Shown here: one piece after another, positions 60,012 to 64,000 of the stretch
How positions within the stretch are numbered: position 1 is the first letter of the stretch
How the letters are laid out: the number at the start of each line of letters is the position of its first letter
Origin: Acrasis kona
Lineage: Eukaryota > Heterolobosea > Eutetramitea > Acrasida > Acrasidae
Direction: 5' to 3'
Assembly: GCA_026419775.2 (NCBI GenBank)
Contig: JAOPGA020000167.1
Span: 124,001-188,000, forward strand
DNA length: 64,000 nucleotides
Made by a program: the position numbers and the translations under genes
The notes under the pieces: generated by a model
What the model was told of the DNA's origin: nothing
Databases searched by the model: none
What the model saw: only the letters and a program-made list of their open reading frames with translations

Positions 60012-61022
60012 ATGAACGAAGACGGCATTTTCGAGTTTTTCGATGAGTCAATGCTCTCCTCATGTGAGAATCAAGATTTCACAGCCTTCCTTAATCCATC
60101 TGCAATTGAGGATATGGTACCAAGTAACCTTGAAGACTTTGAGGTAGACCCCGAACTTCTTAACGTACCAGAGCAGAATACATTTGAGCAAGTAAAAGTA
60201 CAACCTGAGGACATTGTCCCAGAGGCTTGTACATCTGAGCTACCAACAGAGCCAGAACAAGCCCCAGAAGATGATTCCAACCAGCCCAGTTGGACCATAC
60301 ACAACGTTCGTTCCGATGTATATGGACCATACGTTCAGATTAAGGTTAGAACAAGGGATGAAGATGAGGAATGGAACCAAATTCCAGAATGCATGTACTC
60401 TTCAATCAGGTACATCATGTCCATAAGCATCGACGCAAACATACTACCAAGATTCAACGCACCACTCATCATGTGTAAGGTTGGAGTAGTTGACGAAGCA
60501 GGAACTGAAATAAAGAAGAGCAACGGAGAGAATGTTTTGAAGGGACCAAAAGAAATACAAAATTTGGAACTCAACCGCACCACCAACGCACTCGAATGCG
60601 ATATTCCAATTAAATGGACCTCAGTGTCATTCCACCACTCCAAGCGCAAGTTCGCTTTTGACTTAACTTTCTTTGACTTTGCTGAGGGCACCACCACATT
60701 GCTGTTTGGTGCCAGGTCCAAATCATTCCACACATTTGCACGCAGACCAAAAGTAAGTGAAAGGCCACAAAAGGAGAAGGTGAACAAGAGACCAACCGTG
60801 ACCCCATCCACCATCAACACTGCCGTGTGCAAGAAGAGGAAGATGACCAAGGTGATTGTTGGAGAGACCAAGTCGGAGAGCTTCATGAAGTTTGCATCAT
60901 TGTTGGAGAGGTTGATTGCAATGAAGAGCAGCCTTAACGAGGAAGAGAGAGAGTTTGCAGAGCAGTTAGTACAAGAAAAGCTTGGCGCGATCAAGCTACA
61001 GGAAAATGAAACAACTTTATAA
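60012..61022 (+). CDS. Possible Ig-fold DNA-binding transcription factor
   Basis: 336 residues from the ATG at 60012 (an upstream in-frame TTG or ATG region at 59982 is less likely). The first 90 residues are acidic, rich in Phe, Leu, Glu and Pro, resembling an activation domain (FEFFDESMLSS, DFTAFLNPSAIEDMVPSN). Residues about 100-240 form a beta-rich domain ending in FHHSKRKFAFDLTFFDFAE and LLFGARSKSFHTFARRPK, a pattern like the end of p53/Rel/STAT-type Ig-fold DNA-binding domains. A basic linker (KEKVNKRP, KKRKMTK) and a C-terminal helix (FMKFASLLERLIAMKSSL) that could dimerise follow. The factor class is inferred from layout only. Confidence 0.55.
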   Translation: MNEDGIFEFFDESMLSSCENQDFTAFLNPSAIEDMVPSNLEDFEVDPELLNVPEQNTFEQVKVQPEDIVPEACTSELPTEPEQAPEDDSNQPSWTIHNVRSDVYGPYVQIKVRTRDEDEEWNQIPECMYSSIRYIMSISIDANILPRFNAPLIMCKVGVVDEAGTEIKKSNGENVLKGPKEIQNLELNRTTNALECDIPIKWTSVSFHHSKRKFAFDLTFFDFAEGTTTLLFGARSKSFHTFARRPKVSERPQKEKVNKRPTVTPSTINTAVCKKRKMTKVIVGETKSESFMKFASLLERLIAMKSSLNEEEREFAEQLVQEKLGAIKLQENETTL

Positions 61023-61099
61023 AGGTATGTACGCATGTTTTGGTTAAGTGGTGTGTTTAGTTCACTAATAAATGTGCTATCATGTCCACACCACAATAG

Positions 61100-61259
61100 C
61101 TAACACTAAGCGTCGTAGGCTGTATGGGTGGCTTCTACGAGGTGACAAAGGTCACCGACCCTATGAACTACGCAGATCGATGTGCATTCACTATGATGTG
61201 CTTGTCGGGTTGAAGCGTCGTGGAGACTAGGGTTACAGCCCGGTGGCAACACTGTTTTT
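61100..61259 (+). ncRNA. Candidate two-hairpin RNA, H/ACA-like
   Basis: A GC-rich island between convergent genes. The 5' half folds into a stem: CGTAG (61114-61118) with CTACG (61168-61172), GGGT (61126-61129) with ACCC (61158-61161), and a perfect 6-bp hairpin GGTGAC/GTCACC with AAAG loop (61141-61156). A hinge, CAGATCGATG, follows, then a second structured half. The end reads GGCAACACTG just before TTTTT (61255-61259): ACA three bases from the end is the H/ACA snoRNA signature, and the T run fits a Pol III stop. The hinge has no perfect H box. The repeat AAGCGTCG occurs in both halves. Confidence 0.35.
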
Positions 61260-61295
61260 ATTACCCATAAAATTGCCCAATATAAAAATATATAT

Positions 61296-62232
61296 TTAAT
61301 AAAGTTGATCTTTTTGGGAACCATGATGTGCAGTGAAGCCTTTGATGTGCGAGCTAGATAAAAACCACATGTTATTGCTGTCCTTGTGTTCTTGCTTGTT
61401 ATTTTTTATCATGTAGGAGAACATGTGCTCTAGTGTGTCTTGTTTATTTGTTTGTGTTGATGGGGTTGTGACTTCGACAACTAGGACTCGTTTTGATGGC
61501 TCATGATTCATTCTTCTCACTTGTTTAGGCAGTGCAACCTTGAAGTTTTGTTTTGGTACAAAGCCTTCTATAACGTGTTGATTGTCGACGTGTGCCAAAA
61601 GAAAAATTTTCCGTTGTTCTAGATGTGTGAGTGCTATATGAGATTGTGTTTAGGTACTAGATAATGTGAAGAAGATTTCAGGACCGTTCATGACGAGTCT
61701 TCTTATCAAATTATTTGAAATGTTTGGAAATTTTGACTGGTCCACAACAATACTAGGATCCCTGATATTAATTATCAATAGAGAAGAGGAGTCTTACATA
61801 TGAAAGCGAACAAAGAAGAGTTCATGGGGAATGTTTACGGATTGGCCAAGGACAATGCAAAAGAACAAAGTCTTGACATCGCCAATAGTGGAAAATAGAG
61901 TATCGATGTCATTACATAAAGATAAGAAACTATTAAAGCTCTATTGGAATGACTTGAGATGTACCAAATAAAATGAACCCACATTTAAAACTTTTTTCTG
62001 GTGTAATGTTATTCTCTTATGGCTTTTCTTGATGTCTTCTATTTCTTTCGCCTCCTTCTCAACTTCTGGGAATAATCTATCAAGTCAGAAAAACAAAAGA
62101 ACAATGATCATACGATGGAATTTGCTGCCTCATATACATAACATATTTGATCAACTCCTTTAGAAGAAAAGCACAGCAATGTGGATCCAAACCAGGTAGG
62201 TTGATGACTGTGCTCACATGCTCAAGATCCAT
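61296..62232 (-). CDS. MAD2L1BP: p31comet (MAD2L1-binding protein)
   Basis: Five exons (62232-62114, 62076-61983, 61940-61798, 61761-61658, 61618-61296) with introns of 37, 42, 36 and 39 nt; 260 residues, human 274. The spliced protein follows human p31comet along its length: LPGLDPHCCAFLLKELIKYV then MYMRQQIP at the start, FNSFLSLCNDIDTLFS, TLFFCIVLGQSVNIPHELFF, MDPSIVVDQS...NLIRRLVM, EGFVPKQNFKVALP, and the closing NMWFLSSSHIKGF, matching the human seatbelt-like end YIWFQAPVTFKGF. p31comet has a HORMA-like fold, binds closed Mad2 and, with TRIP13, dismantles the mitotic checkpoint complex. No exon but the last exceeds 150 nt. The stop is 37 bp from the candidate RNA. Confidence 0.85.
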
Positions 62233-62407
62233 TTCTGAGTTGACTTAACGATCGAATTCAATATTTCCTGAACCATTCCATTGTTATTGACAGAAGTTCA
62301 AACTTACTGCACACAGCAACTGTGGCCTGTAGTAAAGTTATGAGATCGGTTGAGTAACTTTTTATTGGACAAATTCAGGGTATTAACATCAAATTACAAA
62401 TAAAAAA

Positions 62408-63169
62408 ATGAGTAGCGAACCATTCACAAAACTTGTTCTGATCAGGCACGGAGAGAGCACATGGAACGAAGAAAATCGTTTTACCGGATGGACTGATGTA
62501 GATCTAAACGAGAAGGGTAAAAAAGAGGCCAATGCCGCAGCAGAAGCGTTGAAGGGAAAGTACGAATTCGACCAAGTGTACACATCCTATCTAAAGCGTG
62601 CAATCAAGACCACTTGGATCGTTCTTGAGGGCATCGACAGAATGTGGTTACCCGTTGAAAGGACCTGGAGATTGAACGAGAGACACTATGGTGCCCTACA
62701 GGGATTAAACAAATCAGAAACATCACAAAAGCACGGTGAAGAGCAAGTCAAAGTTTGGAGACGCTCATATGACATTCCCCCACCAAGTCTTGAGGATAGT
62801 GACGAGCGCCACCCTAAATATGACCCTAAGTACAAGGATGTCGATCCAGCACTTTTACCAAGCACAGAGTCACTAAAGACTACCGTAGACAGATTCCTAC
62901 CATACTGGAACGACACAATTGCCCCCAAGATCAAGAGCGGCAAGAATGTGTTAATTGTTGCACATGGAAACTCTCTACGTGCACTAGTCAAGTACTTGGA
63001 CAACATTGGTGAGGACGTTATCACCGGCATGGACATCCCAACCGGTGTTCCATTGGTCTATGAGCTAGACAAGGACTTGAAGCCCATCAAGCATTACTAC
63101 TTGGGAGACGAGAAGGAAATTGCAGCAAAGATCAATGCAGTTGCCAACCAAGCCTCAGCAAAGAAATAA
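62408..63169 (+). CDS. PGAM1: 2,3-bisphosphoglycerate-dependent phosphoglycerate mutase
   Basis: 253 residues, one exon, the usual family length. The phosphohistidine motif [12 protein letters not shown] places the active His at residue 14; [57 protein letters not shown], and [20 protein letters not shown] with the second His complete the dPGAM signature. It interconverts 3- and 2-phosphoglycerate in cytosolic glycolysis. The AAAAAATG start context and even use of C-ending codons suggest strong expression. The tail [11 protein letters not shown] carries no peroxisomal SKL-type signal. Confidence 0.97.
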   Translation: MSSEPFTKLVLIRHGESTWNEENRFTGWTDVDLNEKGKKEANAAAEALKGKYEFDQVYTSYLKRAIKTTWIVLEGIDRMWLPVERTWRLNERHYGALQGLNKSETSQKHGEEQVKVWRRSYDIPPPSLEDSDERHPKYDPKYKDVDPALLPSTESLKTTVDRFLPYWNDTIAPKIKSGKNVLIVAHGNSLRALVKYLDNIGEDVITGMDIPTGVPLVYELDKDLKPIKHYYLGDEKEIAAKINAVANQASAKK

Positions 63170-63205
63170 ACAACAATTTACATTTATTTTCTCTCACTAG
63201 AGTTA

Positions 63206-63994
63206 TTAATTCATCGCTTGGTCGTTATTGGCATCTTGTGCGTCTTCATTCCTAACCTCAGTACCATCTTGAATGTATTCTCTGATGTTAGCACGACATA
63301 CAGGACACCGATCAATGTGATGGAAACACGTCTTGCACACGCACTGATGACGGCAGGGCAGAAGAGTAACCTGCCTATCTTCACTCAGGCAAATCACACA
63401 TTCAATTTCCTCTTGTTGACCCGCTCCGTAAACCTCTTGAAGCTCGTATAGTTCGTTGTGAGTTTGAATAAATTGTTTAATGGGTTTGACGTTATAAGTG
63501 GTGGGCCCTGTTGATGTAAAGTTTGCAATCAGATAGGTGCAAATGATGTCGTCATCGAATGCTGCTGCGTTTGATCTTGATCTTGTGATGGAATTGCTGC
63601 GTAACAAGATTAGAAGCGGCAATCTCACATCTCCTTGTATGTTGTTATCATCAACAAGAACTCTGTCTTCTTCGCTCGTCGGTTGTTCGGTGGTTTGGCT
63701 CGATTGTTCGTTATTTGAAGGAAGCCTTAAAGTGAGTGGAAGTGAAGTGAAGAATGCGTCCAGGTTCTCATCTTCAATGAGGTCGTCCGATGGGGTCGTG
63801 TACTTGATGTTGCTACCCGATTCAAAGTCAACGGGCTCTGACCTTAATGTGTATTCGTCTGAAGTGATTAGCTCGTCAATGTTTACGTCGACAGTTTGGT
63901 TGACATTTATGATTGTGTCGTTAGAGGCGTCAACCCTGTTCGTTAACAGCGATTCATCATCTCTGTTTTCGAGTTCTGTTGTGTCCGGTATCAT
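63206..63994 (-). CDS. RING-finger E3 ligase, mahogunin-like
   Basis: 262 residues visible from the ATG at 63994; the frame stays open to the window end 6 bp further, so the true start may lie outside. The C-terminal third matches the MGRN1/RNF157/LOG2 family: YNVKPIKQFIQTHNELYELQ, EVYG, then a C3HC4 RING ECVICLSEDRQVTLLPCRHQ, CVCKTCF, CPVCRANIREYIQ. The upstream LPLLILLRSN segment sits where the family has its substrate-binding domain, shorter here. The N-terminal 110 residues are acidic and Asn/Thr-rich. The protein should ubiquitinate membrane or trafficking proteins. It ends 36 bp from the phosphoglycerate mutase stop, tail to tail. Confidence 0.82.
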   Translation of the reverse strand: MIPDTTELENRDDESLLTNRVDASNDTIINVNQTVDVNIDELITSDEYTLRSEPVDFESGSNIKYTTPSDDLIEDENLDAFFTSLPLTLRLPSNNEQSSQTTEQPTSEEDRVLVDDNNIQGDVRLPLLILLRSNSITRSRSNAAAFDDDIICTYLIANFTSTGPTTYNVKPIKQFIQTHNELYELQEVYGAGQQEEIECVICLSEDRQVTLLPCRHQCVCKTCFHHIDRCPVCRANIREYIQDGTEVRNEDAQDANNDQAMN

Positions 63995-64000
63995 GGGTAC

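Noticed and set aside
61100-61259. SRP (7SL) RNA
   Set aside because: The 5' part and the end (CAGCCCGGTGGCAACA) resemble Alu-domain RNA, but the length is about 160 nt and the conserved domain IV GGAA/AGCAGC loop is absent.

Overview
This is nuclear DNA from a compact eukaryotic genome, most likely a free-living single-celled protist. The standard code fits every gene. Intergenic gaps are often under 100 bp. About 30 introns can be placed from reading frame and homology. They are only 34-53 nt long (most 36-42), begin GT, usually carry a CTAAC/CTAAT-like branch site and end AG. The gene set implies mitochondria (Lon with a presequence, SDHAF2), peroxisomes (acyl-CoA oxidase with a PTS2 signal, a PEX26-like tail-anchored protein), a cilium or flagellum at some stage (BBS9), a spindle checkpoint (p31comet) and an amoeba-like actin system (a CH-filamin-IQGAP protein). 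An amoeboflagellate would fit, but the lineage cannot be fixed from this window.

Layout. 0-8.7 kb: the 3' end of an unknown gene, a zinc-binding protein head to head with a secreted glycosidase-like protein, PLGRKT-like, PEX26-like, SDHAF2 and a type I membrane protein. 8.9-15.2 kb: a parallel beta-helix protein, an OTU1/YOD1 deubiquitinase lacking its zinc finger, a DUF4246 protein and a cysteine-rich gene fragment. 15.5-21.4 kb: the CH-filamin-RasGAP gene and PCID2. 21.4-23.8 kb: a poor region with two tiny F-box-like reading frames, a hairpin-rich GC island and one small secreted protein. 23.8-32 kb: acyl-CoA oxidase, a GMC oxidoreductase and a GPI-anchored glycoside hydrolase. 32-43.9 kb: PH-LRR protein, a 1537-residue protein built of an unrecognised repeated module, an acidic nuclear protein, a small unknown protein, an ankyrin protein and a CRAL-TRIO protein. 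44-50 kb: tRNA-Pro(CGG), mitochondrial Lon, JTB-like protein and an unknown basic protein. 50.5-59.4 kb: a type II surface protein with cadherin-like repeats and a VWA domain, BBS9 with three frame offsets, and a TULIP-fold protein with a nuclear signal. 59.4-64 kb: a hAT transposase relic, a possible DNA-binding protein, a candidate structured RNA, p31comet, phosphoglycerate mutase and a RING E3 ligase.

Several genes become visible only after splicing very small exons: the JTB-like gene, p31comet, the Lon presequence, the first exon of the PH-LRR gene, and the PTS2 signal of acyl-CoA oxidase, which is assembled across an intron. No operon-like functional cluster, virus-like element or CRISPR array was seen. 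The most unusual material is protein architecture: IQGAP fused to filamin repeats, the unrecognised repeat protein with a DnaJ-like zinc tail, the bacterial-style cadherin-like/VWA protein, and a nuclear-looking BPI/LBP-like protein.
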